DNA of 64,000 nt from Diatrype stigma (lineage: Eukaryota; Ascomycota; Sordariomycetes; Xylariales; Diatrypaceae): contig JAKJXP020000156.1 in NCBI GenBank assembly GCA_022225965.2, forward strand, positions 1 to 64,000. Direction: 5' to 3'. The position numbers and the translations under genes were made by a program. The notes beneath the pieces were generated by a model. It was not told the origin of the DNA. It worked only from the letters and a program-made list of their open reading frames with translations, and searched no databases. Shown one piece after another: positions 25,997-36,860 of the stretch. Every line of letters begins with the position of its first letter. The stretch's first letter is position 1.

Positions 25997-28900
25997 ATGC
26001 TGGAACTCCCTGAGGGATGGGAATCGGACTACGATGGCCAAAGGTGGTTTTACCGCTACAGGCCAAATGGTCTCACGCAGTTTCAATTCCCCCAGCCGGG
26101 CGATGAGTTCCCCAACTTCGTCGGGGACAGTATCGAGCTGGAGCCAGAGGAGAGACTCGCCAGTGAGCTCCAACGTAGGGGCCGAAATTTTCATGATGGC
26201 AACCCCCATGACGAACCTAAGCGGCGCCAAAGCGACAAAGAGAAAGTTGGTGTCAGTCCTGAGAAGGATGAGTTTGGCATGGGCGCGACTGGTTATTTCG
26301 ACCCTTCGAGCTTCATGTATTTTGGGCCCGATGAAGATGAGGACGAGGTTTCCATTGCAAACGAACATAGTAATGGTCAGAGTGCGCTCGTCAGAAATGG
26401 AAATGAAGACTCGCCGGTTTCTGCTGCCGACTCGTTACGAAGTTCAGGGCCTACACCATCCACAGTCAAGAGTGAACTGACCACAAGCCCGTTGGTAACA
26501 GTTGATGACTCTGCTACGTTGGAGGATATTCAAGTCGAGCTTCCAGATGATTATAAACGGAAAATATCCCCAGTAGGCTCGGTTCCTGAGCTTGCAGGAC
26601 CCCATACGGCCAAATGCGCAGACGAGCTAGCCCCCGTTGAGCTCGACGCGGTATCGTCGGTGGCTGCTCCCGTTGGGGCAGTGTTACTACACAACAACGT
26701 ATCAGAACTTTCAGCAGAGAACTACCCGGTGAAACGAAAGACGCCACCTCCGCCCCCGGCACCCCTAGAGCCGGTAGACTCTTATCCTTTAGTCTCGGCA
26801 TCCTTCTCCTTCCCCCCACTGAAAAACAGCGGCGGTTCTAGCAGTGCTACCGGAATCAAAGTGGAAGATGCTAAAGCCCAGAAGAGACCAAACGTACCAA
26901 AGGAAAGGCCTTCATCGATGAGTGAAGGCCAAACAAGATTTCAGCCCTTTATACCCGAGCAGCGGATGTCGAGGGACACTACGAGCGACTCGCAAAGACT
27001 CAGCATGGTTCTGTCAAGTACTACCGTGCTTCAATCACAGAATAGCGAGCTTGGCCATATGAAATCAACAGCAAGCGATAAGTCAACGCCTGGTCCTGGA
27101 AACGGGCTAGGGAGGCCCAAGATGTTCGAACCTCCAGTTGATCCAAAACGTGCATCAGTTCCTGGCCCTCTACAGGCACCACAAAAGATACCGCTAGATG
27201 CCTCTTCTAATCATATACCTGGACAGTCGCGGCTACCCCCTTTACCTGGATCTGGGGCCAGACACCATAGTATATCTTCATACCCAGGTCCAACCCTTCA
27301 GGATGACACGAATCCTGGTTCATCACAAGCTCCATCGTCCTCACACCCATCATATCGACGTTCAATTGTTTCGCTTCCCCAACTCCAACAACCCTATATC
27401 CTAACAGGTGGCCCATCCAAATCCGCAGACCTTCCCGCAGCCTATGCATCTGGGCAAGATTCCGCGCCATTCTATTTAGTTGGCTCTAAAATGGTGCACA
27501 CAATCTATTCCCCTATACACCACCCCCTTCCAGCCGTTGGACCGGTCGCACCGCTGAGACCTCAGAAGTCTCCGAGCCCGGAACACGTTGCCTCGATTGT
27601 TCCTCCACGACCACCATTCCCACGCTCAAGCCACTCGATGCCCGATACCTTAGATCAGATAACCGATGCTATATCTGAATTGAGCAGTATCATGCCAACA
27701 ACCCCATCGGGCCACAACGTACAAGCTCGGACTTCACCGCCATCAGGGGTATCTCCTATGCGCAGTACTGGCTTAAAACAGCATAGCTTATCAGAGCTAA
27801 GGGGCTCGCAACCAGTCTCAAATGAAGGAAGCAGCCAGGGGCAGCCATATCCTAGTCCTCTGTCTGTTTCTTCGCTGCCAATACACAGACAAGCCTCGAA
27901 CGTGAGTTTACAGAGTAGCTCACCAAGACCCTCTCCAGCCGCTCTAGTTTCACCTAGGCCTTCTGGTCAAGTTGGATTCTTTTCGAACCCGGTCGCGGCG
28001 AAAGAACCTAATGAGGGATATGGCCTGCAGCAGTTTCCAGCGGAATTACCTTCAAATACTTTCGACCCATTACCTTCACCACAAAGTCAAGTATCTTCGC
28101 TACACCGCGGATCCTCGACTGCGTCATCACGACCACAGACAGGAGGCAGGATGCAATCCCCCTCTACCGGCGACATACCTCAGCCGTCTCCTGTCTCAAC
28201 TCAGAGCTTCGTCCATGAGCTACCTGCGACATCAGCACGGCCATCCCAATTTCCAGCTGCAGAAGCTGGGCCCGCCACCCCAAAGCCCTTCCCAATGCTA
28301 CCTGGACAAGTTACCCCAATGCCCTCGCAGATCGGGTCAGCCCCTATCTTGATCCAGCCCTTTAAGAGTGAACCAACCGAGCCCAACTCTACGCAACAAT
28401 CATCATCAGCTGGGTCAAGTCCTCAACACCCCGTACATGGTCACCTGTCGACACAGAGTGGTTCGCGTCCAGCGTCATTGGGAATACCTGTGGGAACAGG
28501 TCAAGGACAACCGCAGCACTCCCAACCATTACCACAACTTCAAATGAAACCCGACCAGCACACTGTTGCACAAGGATATGCCCCGCCGATGGATATGCAG
28601 AGGCCAACCCTGAAAAGCCACCAACGACCGCACAGCTTCCACTCGGGTGCTGTAGCTACGCGACCGTTAGCCTCCACGCTGCAGTCTACAGCTACCTATT
28701 TATCTCCAGGTCCACGGTCAAATGGAGCAGAGGCTGCTTCAGAGGCTGGAAGGGGCGTGAAGAAATGGGCAAAGAAGATTTTCCAGAGCTCTTCTACAAA
28801 GCAAACTGCGGCCATTGCGGAAATTCCTGTCATGTCGCCGTTGCTAGGCTCGGATCTCACGAATATCGAAAGCACCGGGCACGTTGCGTCTGGCATGATT

Positions 28901-29416
28901 GATAACAGCGCGACCATGAAGACTTCCGCTGATCAGGCGCATCAGAAGTCGGCGTCCCAGATTCCTTTACAACGATCAGATACGCGCCCGAATGCCCAGA
29001 CAAATCAGTATAACGTGACTAGTCATAGACGACCGCCCCCCCATGGACAGCCTACCGCCTCAGCCAATGACACTGCAGGCAGCACGGCTCCAATGGCAAG
29101 CGTAACTACTACAGCTATTCAGCCACATCATCATCAGTTGTTATTTCCCACCGCGCACGGTTCATCGAATAGCAACAATTCAAACCCTTTCCCCTATTAT
29201 TCACCTCCGCAGACACCTAGCTCACGTAAGCCGACGGAAATTTCGAGGAGCAAAGTGGGAGCTAGCAATACCAACTCATATCTTTCTATCGCAAATGGGG
29301 CAACATCTATCGTAACTCCAGATTCTAGTTCAGGTGGCCCTGTTCCTGGAAGCAAGAGCTGGGTATCTAAGGTCGTTGATTACTCTGGTGGGGATTGGGG
29401 CGATGGTTGGAGTTGA
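25997..29416 (+). CDS. Large WW-like domain protein, Pro/Ser/Gln-rich
   Basis: From the first in-frame ATG (25997) the protein is 1139 aa. The frame is open a little further up but without ATG, and an acceptor-like CTACAG sits at 25987-25992, so a short upstream exon is possible. Residues about 4-36 resemble a WW domain (LPEGWESDYDGQRWFYRYRP), which binds proline-rich peptides. The second signature tryptophan is replaced by phenylalanine (TQFQFPQPGDEFP). The rest is low-complexity Pro/Ser/Gln/Thr sequence with polyproline patches (PPPPPAPLEP), and it ends in a compact tail (VVDYSGGDWGDGWS) that looks conserved rather than random. The function is unknown; a scaffold or adaptor role is an inference. 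Coding density across 3.4 kb without a stop supports a real gene. Confidence 0.82.
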   Translation: MLELPEGWESDYDGQRWFYRYRPNGLTQFQFPQPGDEFPNFVGDSIELEPEERLASELQRRGRNFHDGNPHDEPKRRQSDKEKVGVSPEKDEFGMGATGYFDPSSFMYFGPDEDEDEVSIANEHSNGQSALVRNGNEDSPVSAADSLRSSGPTPSTVKSELTTSPLVTVDDSATLEDIQVELPDDYKRKISPVGSVPELAGPHTAKCADELAPVELDAVSSVAAPVGAVLLHNNVSELSAENYPVKRKTPPPPPAPLEPVDSYPLVSASFSFPPLKNSGGSSSATGIKVEDAKAQKRPNVPKERPSSMSEGQTRFQPFIPEQRMSRDTTSDSQRLSMVLSSTTVLQSQNSELGHMKSTASDKSTPGPGNGLGRPKMFEPPVDPKRASVPGPLQAPQKIPLDASSNHIPGQSRLPPLPGSGARHHSISSYPGPTLQDDTNPGSSQAPSSSHPSYRRSIVSLPQLQQPYILTGGPSKSADLPAAYASGQDSAPFYLVGSKMVHTIYSPIHHPLPAVGPVAPLRPQKSPSPEHVASIVPPRPPFPRSSHSMPDTLDQITDAISELSSIMPTTPSGHNVQARTSPPSGVSPMRSTGLKQHSLSELRGSQPVSNEGSSQGQPYPSPLSVSSLPIHRQASNVSLQSSSPRPSPAALVSPRPSGQVGFFSNPVAAKEPNEGYGLQQFPAELPSNTFDPLPSPQSQVSSLHRGSSTASSRPQTGGRMQSPSTGDIPQPSPVSTQSFVHELPATSARPSQFPAAEAGPATPKPFPMLPGQVTPMPSQIGSAPILIQPFKSEPTEPNSTQQSSSAGSSPQHPVHGHLSTQSGSRPASLGIPVGTGQGQPQHSQPLPQLQMKPDQHTVAQGYAPPMDMQRPTLKSHQRPHSFHSGAVATRPLASTLQSTATYLSPGPRSNGAEAASEAGRGVKKWAKKIFQSSSTKQTAAIAEIPVMSPLLGSDLTNIESTGHVASGMIDNSATMKTSADQAHQKSASQIPLQRSDTRPNAQTNQYNVTSHRRPPPHGQPTASANDTAGSTAPMASVTTTAIQPHHHQLLFPTAHGSSNSNNSNPFPYYSPPQTPSSRKPTEISRSKVGASNTNSYLSIANGATSIVTPDSSSGGPVPGSKSWVSKVVDYSGGDWGDGWS

Positions 29417-30630
29417 GCTGCTAGTGTGGGCCTCATTTGGAAAGCCAAACATATGGCTCTCGCCAGATTACACATGTATATATTCTGAGGGGCGTTAGGG
29501 GTGGATAGCATACTGGAGAAAGAACCTCTTGCAATAGAGCTTAGAAGTACAAGGAAGAAGTAATGCTATCGCCACAGTATGCTCTTGACATTAGCAATGA
29601 ATCAAGATATATAGGTTAGGGCAACAAACCAGTACTGTTTTCATGACTCTGCTGTTAAATTTCAAAGTGCGCGTGGTTTTACACGAACATCAGAGTTTGC
29701 AAACCGGGTCTGATGACATTGCACACTTGATCATGTACTCATAAGGATATCAATCTTGGGCGCTACTGCAACACTGTTGATCCTTGGATCTTCAATATAC
29801 AGGTCGATAATGCTCGTATAATCACATCCCTGAAAGCCCTTAGAACCTGTTCCCATTCATGATATACAACCCCTATCTTGAACATATATAGTAAAATCGC
29901 GATTGAGAAGAAGCAACGAGCTGGAAATACCACTGATTTTGGCTGTAGTGTTTCGTACGACGACTGTCACACCAATATGCGTCACTACATCCCCGTATAA
30001 GGGAGAATTAATGGTTGGTATTGGGGATGGAGTTGAAGCCATCCCCGGAAGCCCAGACGATAACTCGGCGACTAATCTAAAGGGTGATTGAAGGGGTGCA
30101 AACCAATAATGGAACGATCCCGATGAGATAGTGCTCCCACGTAAACCAACTCCGAAGAAGATGATGGACGTAGGGTCGACTTGGCAATGTAGTCAGTCTA
30201 GAAGAATGACGGACGCACCAAACCAGGTCAATGGACCCCTGGAGGTAGACAAGGTCATTCATTCTAGACAGAGCCTTTTTTACAAGGCGCGACTCACCAA
30301 CTTGCCGCGCTGTGTCACCTATACAACCACGGTAGACGATGAGTCAATCTGTTCCCACGACAGCGGCCACCCAGCAACTGGTGGTCGTTCTCAATACCCC
30401 GGTTCTCTGGCAACCCAGAAGCTTGTCCATAACTCAATTGCCCATCTCTAAACAATCCAAGACTCGTGTCTCTCATATTCATCTTCACAACCCATTTCGC
30501 AACAACTCCATCACAAACTTGTACACATTTCGTTGAGCTTCACCTCTCAGAAACACAATTGCACACCTGCATCATCACTAGCTTCTCAGCTTACTGTCAT
30601 TAAACAACCAATACCCTCTCTGTTGTCAAG
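29417..30630. other. Intergenic, no gene seen
   Basis: 3' flank of the WW-like gene and promoter/leader of the small membrane protein. The last 150 bases are C/A-rich with few G (about 30440-30600), typical of a 5' leader in filamentous ascomycetes. Reading frames here are short. Confidence 0.55.
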
Positions 30631-31230
30631 ATGCCGAACTTCACCATGAAGCTCCTCGCTCTTGTCCTACTCGTCATCCTGGCTATTCAGGCGAATGCCT
30701 CCAATTCCACTGGTCTTGTAGAGATCAATGAAGTGGCGAAATCTCCGATGATCTCTCCTACCATGCCTGCTACCAAGGGTACTGCCGAGAACAGTCAGGG
30801 GCCCGTTCGTGGGATCATCGCTGCTATGGCGGAGAACCCTACTACTCTCAGTAAGTGTGACACTGACGCGTTCTCCCAAACCTGCCCCATTCTTGGGAAT
30901 TCGATCGCGTACTAATATACCTGATTACTAGACACGCCTAATCATCTCAACATCACTATCAATTGCGGCGGCGCAGCAGTTGAGGCATCATCTGATCACA
31001 TTGCCCGCGCTCCCAAGAAGGGCGGCCATAAGTCTCACGGCAATGGCAATGAAGAAGAGTCCTCCTATTGCAAGGACAGCGAGGATGACTCAGAGCACCT
31101 GTCAACTGCTATGATTGCTGCCATCATCGTTAGCTGCGTCCTTGGTGCCGTAGTGCTGAGTGTCGCGACTGTCGCGGTGATCATCACTATGCGACGGAGA
31201 CGCGAACGTCTTGACCCCGGGACTCCTTGA
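30631..31230 (+). CDS. Small type I single-pass membrane protein
   Basis: Exon 1 is 30631-30850 and exon 2 is 30932-31230, with an 81-base intron (GTAAGT...CTAG). The product is 172 aa. The N-terminus is a signal peptide (MKLLALVLLVILAIQANA, cleavage likely after about residue 23). The short lumenal or extracellular part has NxS/T sites (for example NST and NIT) and two cysteines (CGG and YCK). One transmembrane helix at about 134-160 is followed by a basic stop-transfer RRRRER and an 11-residue-scale tail. I recognise no domain. Its layout resembles small fungal cell-surface proteins. An alternative in-frame Met is residue 6. The intron keeps the frame and creates the sensible C-terminal half. 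Confidence 0.75.
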
Positions 31231-32004
31231 AGACAACAGTAAGATTTCACATACAGGCTTTCCTCACTCGACACGACTGTGCAAGGTATGCATAGGAAAT
31301 TATGTTCTAACTCGGGTTTACAGATTGCCACTAGGCAAGGAGGCATCCAAGGACTCCAGCAGCACTAACTGTCTTATGCCATCTGCTTTGAAGTGAGTTT
31401 CCGTCATCCCTAAGAGAAACACGGAGGAGAGGCTAACACCAAGCAAAGGCTCCTTGGATTTTTCGATTGTCTTGTTTTATCAGAAGACGGCTTCGATGTG
31501 ATGGACCGACTTGTAGTGGAACCTGGGCTTTCACTGGAACGTCGTGGCAACGATTAGTACAGCGGGGATTTGGAGGAGCTCTGAAATACACAATAGATCT
31601 GCGAAGCAGGGGTGGAGGGGATTATACCCGGTGGTTTTCATGATTTTCTATGGGACGTGGTGGCTCATTGTGGGGGTTTTCACCTGGGTGGACTGCGAGA
31701 TTGCTCGCTGGTAATCAATATACCATCGATTTGGTCTTTCCTTATTCAGAAGCTTCCTGATGACTTTTTAAGTGACATCGAAAACGGTATCGTTCAGTCG
31801 AGGGTTCAGAGATATCCTCCCGACTTCCTTGTTGTTTACTGATTGTAGTGCCACGCTGTACAGGACCGAGGTATCACAACCGGCTGGGTTTCGACATAGT
31901 GGGATTCTCTATCGCAGGTGGTATCACAGTATCTAGTGTACAGGCTAACTTATCATGTACAATCCTCCACCACCATCAGCACCACCGTGGGGAGGGACCG
32001 ACCC
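31231..32004. other. Intergenic between convergent genes
   Basis: 3' flanks of the small membrane protein (plus) and the Mmc1-like gene (minus). A frame at 31612-31842 exists but shows no recognisable features and is probably chance. Confidence 0.5.
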
Positions 32005-33966
32005 TCACTTCAGCTTCTCGTAGGCCTCCCAAGCCCTATCCAGCAGCTCCTTCGCGTGAGCCAACTCCCTCGGCTTCCCAGTGGCTTCAGGATGTCCCTT
32101 GGACCCTGCCTCGGTGTCCGCCAGGGATTGGCTGAACTCCCTCTCGACGTCACGCACCGCCTTCCGGCCCTCCTCTCGGACCTCGCCCTCCCAGAAGCCG
32201 CGGGCCGTCTCCCAACGCTTCTGCATACGCTTCATGCTCCAGACGATACCCAGGGCCGCGACGGCACCGGCCTCGTACGCCGTCGTCGTCAGGGTGCCGA
32301 CGTAGACCAGCGCGCCGAGGGAGCTGGTCAATCCCGAGGTCGTGAGGGTCTGTAAGACAAGCTTTTGTGCCAGGGCTTGTAGCGCTGGAACCGTCTCTGT
32401 CTGGAGGTGGTCGCGAGCCGCTGCTATGTTCGCTGGCCAGAGTGAGGTATCAGCAGGTCCAGATTGCGGGGTACCTGTCTCTGTGGACCGAGCAACATTC
32501 GGTGACGATGTCGGCTCTGATTTTGTAGCCGGTATTGAGTCGGGAGATAAAGTGGCCCCGTGTACTTGCCCAGCAAGGAAGATAGAGTTTTTCTCCGCCG
32601 CGGTCAGGAAGCGCTGGTTGAGGATGTCTGTAGTGAGCATTCCGACATCATCCACCCGCCAAAATAGTTTCCACCAGCGTAACCGCCGCCACCGCTTGCT
32701 AGAGAAAGCTATATCGAGCTGTTCTTGCAACTCGCCATGGGCACTTTCCGCCCAGCTAGCAAAATTGGCGCGCATCTTGTGAAGAGAACTAGCCGATATG
32801 CTCGAAGCTTGCGCGCCATGTTGGGCCGGCTCTTGATTAATAGCGTCGGTTGCCTTTACAAGGACCGAGGCAATCAATGCTTTGACGGGGGGTTTAGTAA
32901 TCTCACCGGCTGTGTTCACAGTGTCCGATTTCAACCACTCGACGAGCTTTGGCACGTTGCTGTTGAACCAAAGGTGTTCAAACTCAATAGCAGCACGGAG
33001 ATCCGCTCGGACAGCTTTTAAGCCGGCACCCGCAGTGTCGACATCAATGACCGTGAACGGTAGCGTGGAAGCCTCGGTCTCTTCGGGCTTATAACTTGGA
33101 AGGTTTACAGCTGCTGAGACAAGCGACGAAGCATACAGAGCCGGAGTTGAAGCTAAAGATGCAGCGCCTTTGAAAGTGTTAGCCACAAACAGAGCCTTGT
33201 GCACAGGCGTCGTGATTGGTGTGTATCTGCCAGTGTTGGACGTCGGGATGTCGACGGTAGGGACCAGGACAGAATCTTCAAAGCTTTCCAGCGTATCTCC
33301 CTGTTGCCGGTTCTGAGGCGGGTTTGTATCCATGAGCAAGAGCTCGACATTGTGCCCATTGAGTACGGCGGATGATACGTGGACCTCGTGCAGCAAGCTG
33401 CCCCTTGTAAACGGCGCCTCTTGCGGCTTCTCGGTGCCGATTCGCACTATGAGCGGTTGCGACAGATCATGACTGTCTATCTCCCTCTCCCAGTCTTCCT
33501 CCGGCTTCAGGGGATCTGCCAGAAGTAGCTTCAGGACTTCCTTCGCTGTATTGCGAGGCCCCGAGCCATCGTCTGAGCTTACGCCCAGAATAGCAATCCG
33601 TATGGACTCGTCTCCCCGTCGTTGGCGCAGACCATTGAGAGCGAGCTGTATGCGAGACAGGTTCACATAATTGGGGGCATGCTTCTGCAGACTGACGAGG
33701 GCTTCTTCGAGCTCCTTTCTCGGATCGGTCGAGGCACGTGTTGTCGAGGGCGCGACAGTCGTCGACTCGAAGCGGCGTCCGTCGAGAGATCCACCGAGAG
33801 GTTTGACGGTCTTAGTTCGTATCCGTCGTCGCACGGGCCTTTGATCCGCCTGGCATGACAGAGAACAGAACAGGCAAACAGGGCCATTCTCTGTTATCGT
33901 GGGGCTTGCGGTGAGTGTGAATGCATTACGACCCCTGATGGGTCGCAAGGGGAGTCGTGGAGGCAT
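32005..33966 (-). CDS. MMC1: Mmc1-like mitochondrial protein
   Basis: Single exon, 653 aa, ATG at 33966 and TGA at 32005. The N-terminus is rich in Arg with few acidic residues (MPPRLPLRPIRGRNAF), typical of a mitochondrial presequence. The body has a GTPase-like fold feel without a clear P-loop (RIAILGVSSDDGSG). Near the C-terminus a hydrophobic stretch (about 560-592, LGALVYVGTLTTTAYEAGAV) is followed by a charged coiled-coil tail (WEGEVREEGRKAVRDVERE). I recognise this as the fungal Mmc1 family of mitochondrial inner-membrane-associated proteins; the name is from memory and the precise function should be treated as unsettled. It lies head to head with UBC7 across 549 bases. Confidence 0.72.
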   Translation of the reverse strand: MPPRLPLRPIRGRNAFTLTASPTITENGPVCLFCSLSCQADQRPVRRRIRTKTVKPLGGSLDGRRFESTTVAPSTTRASTDPRKELEEALVSLQKHAPNYVNLSRIQLALNGLRQRRGDESIRIAILGVSSDDGSGPRNTAKEVLKLLLADPLKPEEDWEREIDSHDLSQPLIVRIGTEKPQEAPFTRGSLLHEVHVSSAVLNGHNVELLLMDTNPPQNRQQGDTLESFEDSVLVPTVDIPTSNTGRYTPITTPVHKALFVANTFKGAASLASTPALYASSLVSAAVNLPSYKPEETEASTLPFTVIDVDTAGAGLKAVRADLRAAIEFEHLWFNSNVPKLVEWLKSDTVNTAGEITKPPVKALIASVLVKATDAINQEPAQHGAQASSISASSLHKMRANFASWAESAHGELQEQLDIAFSSKRWRRLRWWKLFWRVDDVGMLTTDILNQRFLTAAEKNSIFLAGQVHGATLSPDSIPATKSEPTSSPNVARSTETGTPQSGPADTSLWPANIAAARDHLQTETVPALQALAQKLVLQTLTTSGLTSSLGALVYVGTLTTTAYEAGAVAALGIVWSMKRMQKRWETARGFWEGEVREEGRKAVRDVEREFSQSLADTEAGSKGHPEATGKPRELAHAKELLDRAWEAYEKLK

Positions 33967-34515
33967 ATTGCGACCTCATTCGGGGGGATTCGTGGAAGCG
34001 CATGCAACCAAGTCGACATTGACATCGCTCGAAGCGAAAAAGAGCCTTGGAGGTACATGTAGAAAGCCCACGAAACATGCATGTACCGAGGTGAAGGTGG
34101 AGTTGGAGATACAACATAACCTAACTAAAGCTTCCGAGATTGGCTGATTGGCTGATCGGCAGACTCGGATAAGTGCAACCTCACAACCCCACTATGAATT
34201 ATGTACACCACACCCCAACCCAACCCCAAAACGGGCTGGCCAGGTCTTTGAGACTGCGGCTACGTACCTTCCAAGTAATGTACTGACGACGTTCCAACTG
34301 CGACTATTCGATGCTTCCTTCTCTCCTTTCACTCCCTCACCCCTATTACAACGCAATTGGCACATCACCAGATTCGCCGGATTCGACCTATAGAACGGAG
34401 GCCCGTGGTATACAAACGAGGTTTCTGATTACCAGATTTCTCATCATCGCATTATCCACCTCTCCTATTCCGATTATATCGAGACCGGTGCCCCTCCGTA
34501 ACCCAAATATCCCCG
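33967..34515. promoter_or_regulatory. Bidirectional promoter Mmc1-like / UBC7
   Basis: 549 bases between two divergent start codons. It contains C/T-rich tracts on the plus strand approaching the UBC7 start (about 34310-34360). No coding or RNA gene signal was found. Confidence 0.6.
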
Positions 34516-35152
34516 ATGGCGCAATCCACAGCTCACCGCCGACTCCTCCAGGAGTATCGTGCGCTCACGAATAACCCCCCCGACGGCATAACCGCTGGCC
34601 CAGTCAGCGAGGACGACCTATTGCACTGGGAGGCCCTCATCCAGGGCCCCGAAGGGACGCCCTTCGAGGGCGGCGTCTTCCCCGCCGAACTGAGGTTCCC
34701 CAAGGACTACCCCCTCGCGCCTCCTAAGATGACTTTCATGGGGGAGATCTTCCACCCTAATGGTGAGTTTGTTCGTCTTTCCCCTCTCCCCAATTCTCCC
34801 AGCAGAATATCCAACGGGCAATGAGCACCAATACCAATGCGAATGCGACTGCGAATGCGAGACAGCACCTGTGGCTAACTTGGGACGCTTTGGCACAGTC
34901 TACCCCAGCGGCTTGGTTTGCATCTCGATTCTGCACCCGCCGGGAGACGACCCGAACCACTACGAGCACGCGTCGGAGCGCTGGAGCCCTATCCAGTCGG
35001 TCGAGAAGATCCTCATCTCCGTCATGAGCATGCTGGCCGAGCCCAACGACGAGAGCCCCGCCAACGTCGAGGCCGCCAAGATGTGGCGCGAGCGCCGCCC
35101 CGAGTACGAGGCCCGCGTCCGCGACGGCGTGCGCCGCATGCTCGGCCTATAG
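34516..35152 (+). CDS. ubc7: Ubiquitin-conjugating enzyme E2 (Ubc7/UBE2G2 type)
   Basis: Exon 1 is 34516-34762 and exon 2 is 34899-35152, with a 136-base GTGAGT...ACAG intron. The product is 166 aa, as expected for Ubc7. The E2 core shows [16 protein letters not shown] with the active-site cysteine at residue 90; the splice joins HPN to VYPSG. The acidic-loop insertion after the active site ([17 protein letters not shown]) is diagnostic of the Ubc7/UBE2G2 and related Cdc34 groups. Family knowledge: Ubc7 works with Cue1 and the Hrd1/Doa10 ligases at the ER membrane in ER-associated degradation. The gene is intact. The ATG at 34516 is the first in frame. Confidence 0.95.
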
Positions 35153-36169
35153 TGTTGAGTGGATAGTGAGGCGAGCCGCTGCACCCGCACCTGCACCCGC
35201 CTGCTGTCTCCGTTTCTGCCCTCCTGCGCATCACCGCTGCTGCCGCTACGACCACCCGCCCGCCGCTAGATTTTTGCGTTTGAGTTTGAGCCCCCTTAAC
35301 AGCGGTGGTGGTGGTGGTTGTCATGATCGCAATAGCAGCAACACTAGTACGTGCCTACCACGACGGTGGCGGACGCTATCCTGCGGATCGCTTGACCCTG
35401 ATAAGGCCATGGGGGCCATTTTGCCTACAACCAGCGTGGGAGATCGTCGCGGAACTATGCGGTCTCGAGTTCGCGGAGAGGGAGAACGCAGACGGCATGA
35501 ATATAAGAACGATGGAGTAATCTGATAGGCACGAGATAAATAAGACGAGGTCAGGCGGGATCTGGGGAATTGCATGCATAGCGCGGTGTTAGGTTGGGAT
35601 TTTGGTTGGGCGGGTTGGAAGTCAGATTCAGCGCTGGAAGCATGCAATACGAACATCATCTTGTAATTACCGGCGCATTTCTATTCAACTCACAGAGTTA
35701 CTCTTTGATTAAAATACAAGCTGTCCAAATTTATCTAAGAGAACCCTGTCTCTTAATGCACTTAGATCTTCACCTTGCTTTTTCCTCCAGCGACAGGACA
35801 TGCCTAGAGCCCAAGTATCACCTCATACCCAGGAGCGAAGTAGCTCCGAAGACGAGGTAGGATCCTATCCAGTATATACCACAAGCCAATATAATTCTAC
35901 GATCGTAATGAAATGAAAGGTTATTATATTAAAAGAACTTTCATTACAGCTTAATAAAGCAGGATATCTTAAACCAGCCCTTGCGACATTACGTTTATTT
36001 CTTTCATTTATAATAATAAATCCTTTTACATGGTTTATGTATGCATTGGTTTTAAACGTTAAGTAAAAAGACAACAGCATAGTATAATATATGATAACAT
36101 CTTATATTTGGCATAAAGCCCTTTATTTTTGATTACCCAAATATTAGTTACTTCCGGACGACAATCTCA
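35153..36169. other. Intergenic with a small AT-rich, RIP-like patch
   Basis: After the UBC7 3' flank (GGTGGTGGTGG run at about 35305) no gene is seen. From about 35880 to 36140 the sequence turns strongly A+T-rich, like the large block further right. This may be a fragment of a mutated repeat. Confidence 0.55.
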
Positions 36170-36860
36170 CTGCCATGGAGCCTGATATGTCAAAGTTCGA
36201 CGTATTTCGAAAATTGCTTCTTTGCGAGCTTCATATTTTAACATTTCCATTGCTTCTTTCTCCGTTACCCATGCACGTAGGCATATTCCACAAGCTCGTA
36301 GTAGGACTCGTTCGCGTAAAGGCCGAATGGGAGTTCACCACAAAAGAATATGTAAGCCAGGTCTCCTGCTCGAACCTCTAAGCCCAGTCCCATGTACCTA
36401 TGTCAATAAAGAAAATGACACTGTCATGACATTGACTTTTAACCATGCCTCGAATGCGTACCAGTTCCCAGACCCCATAGACCTATGACGGACGGTTACC
36501 TTACTAGGAGGCTGTCCTGCAGCTTCTAGCAGATGGCTGATATAGCCATTCAGATGGGCCTTAGACTACTCGAGACCTTCGGAGGCTTTCCGGCGGTTGG
36601 CATTGAGACCGGCGGCGAGCACCATGGAGAGGACTTCGAGGCGCGTTCCCTGCAATATACTTGGGACTTTAATGTTGCTGCTCTCCTTCCGAAGTTGAAG
36701 GGAACGACGGTCTCGTGCTGGTAGTGCTTCGTGGGATGGTGTGTTATCCAAGACTGGGGACAAAGGGGCAATAGTATTAACAATGATATTATCCAAGCTT
36801 AACATCCCAGCGTTTAGTCTAAGTAAACCTGCTCCGACAGCTTCGAATCGGCAGAGCTAT
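36170..36860 (-). pseudogene. Relic of a HET (heterokaryon incompatibility) protein, C-terminal half
   Basis: Reading the minus strand from about 36860, one frame gives LSLDNIIVNTIAPLSPVL (about 36800-36740), the strand that follows the HET domain in many fungal HET proteins. After a stop, another frame gives YMGLGLEVRAGDLAYIFF (about 36396-36343), ELPFGLY, then YELVEYAYVHG (about 36300-36268). This order is the characteristic C-terminal module of HET proteins (YxGLGP, GDxVCILxGGxxPFxL, YxLIGExYVHGxMxGEA). The closing segment continues in a different frame (VTEKEAMEM), so at least one indel and several stops are present. No full-length N-terminal HET domain was found. HET proteins control non-self recognition; this copy is dead. 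Confidence 0.72.
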
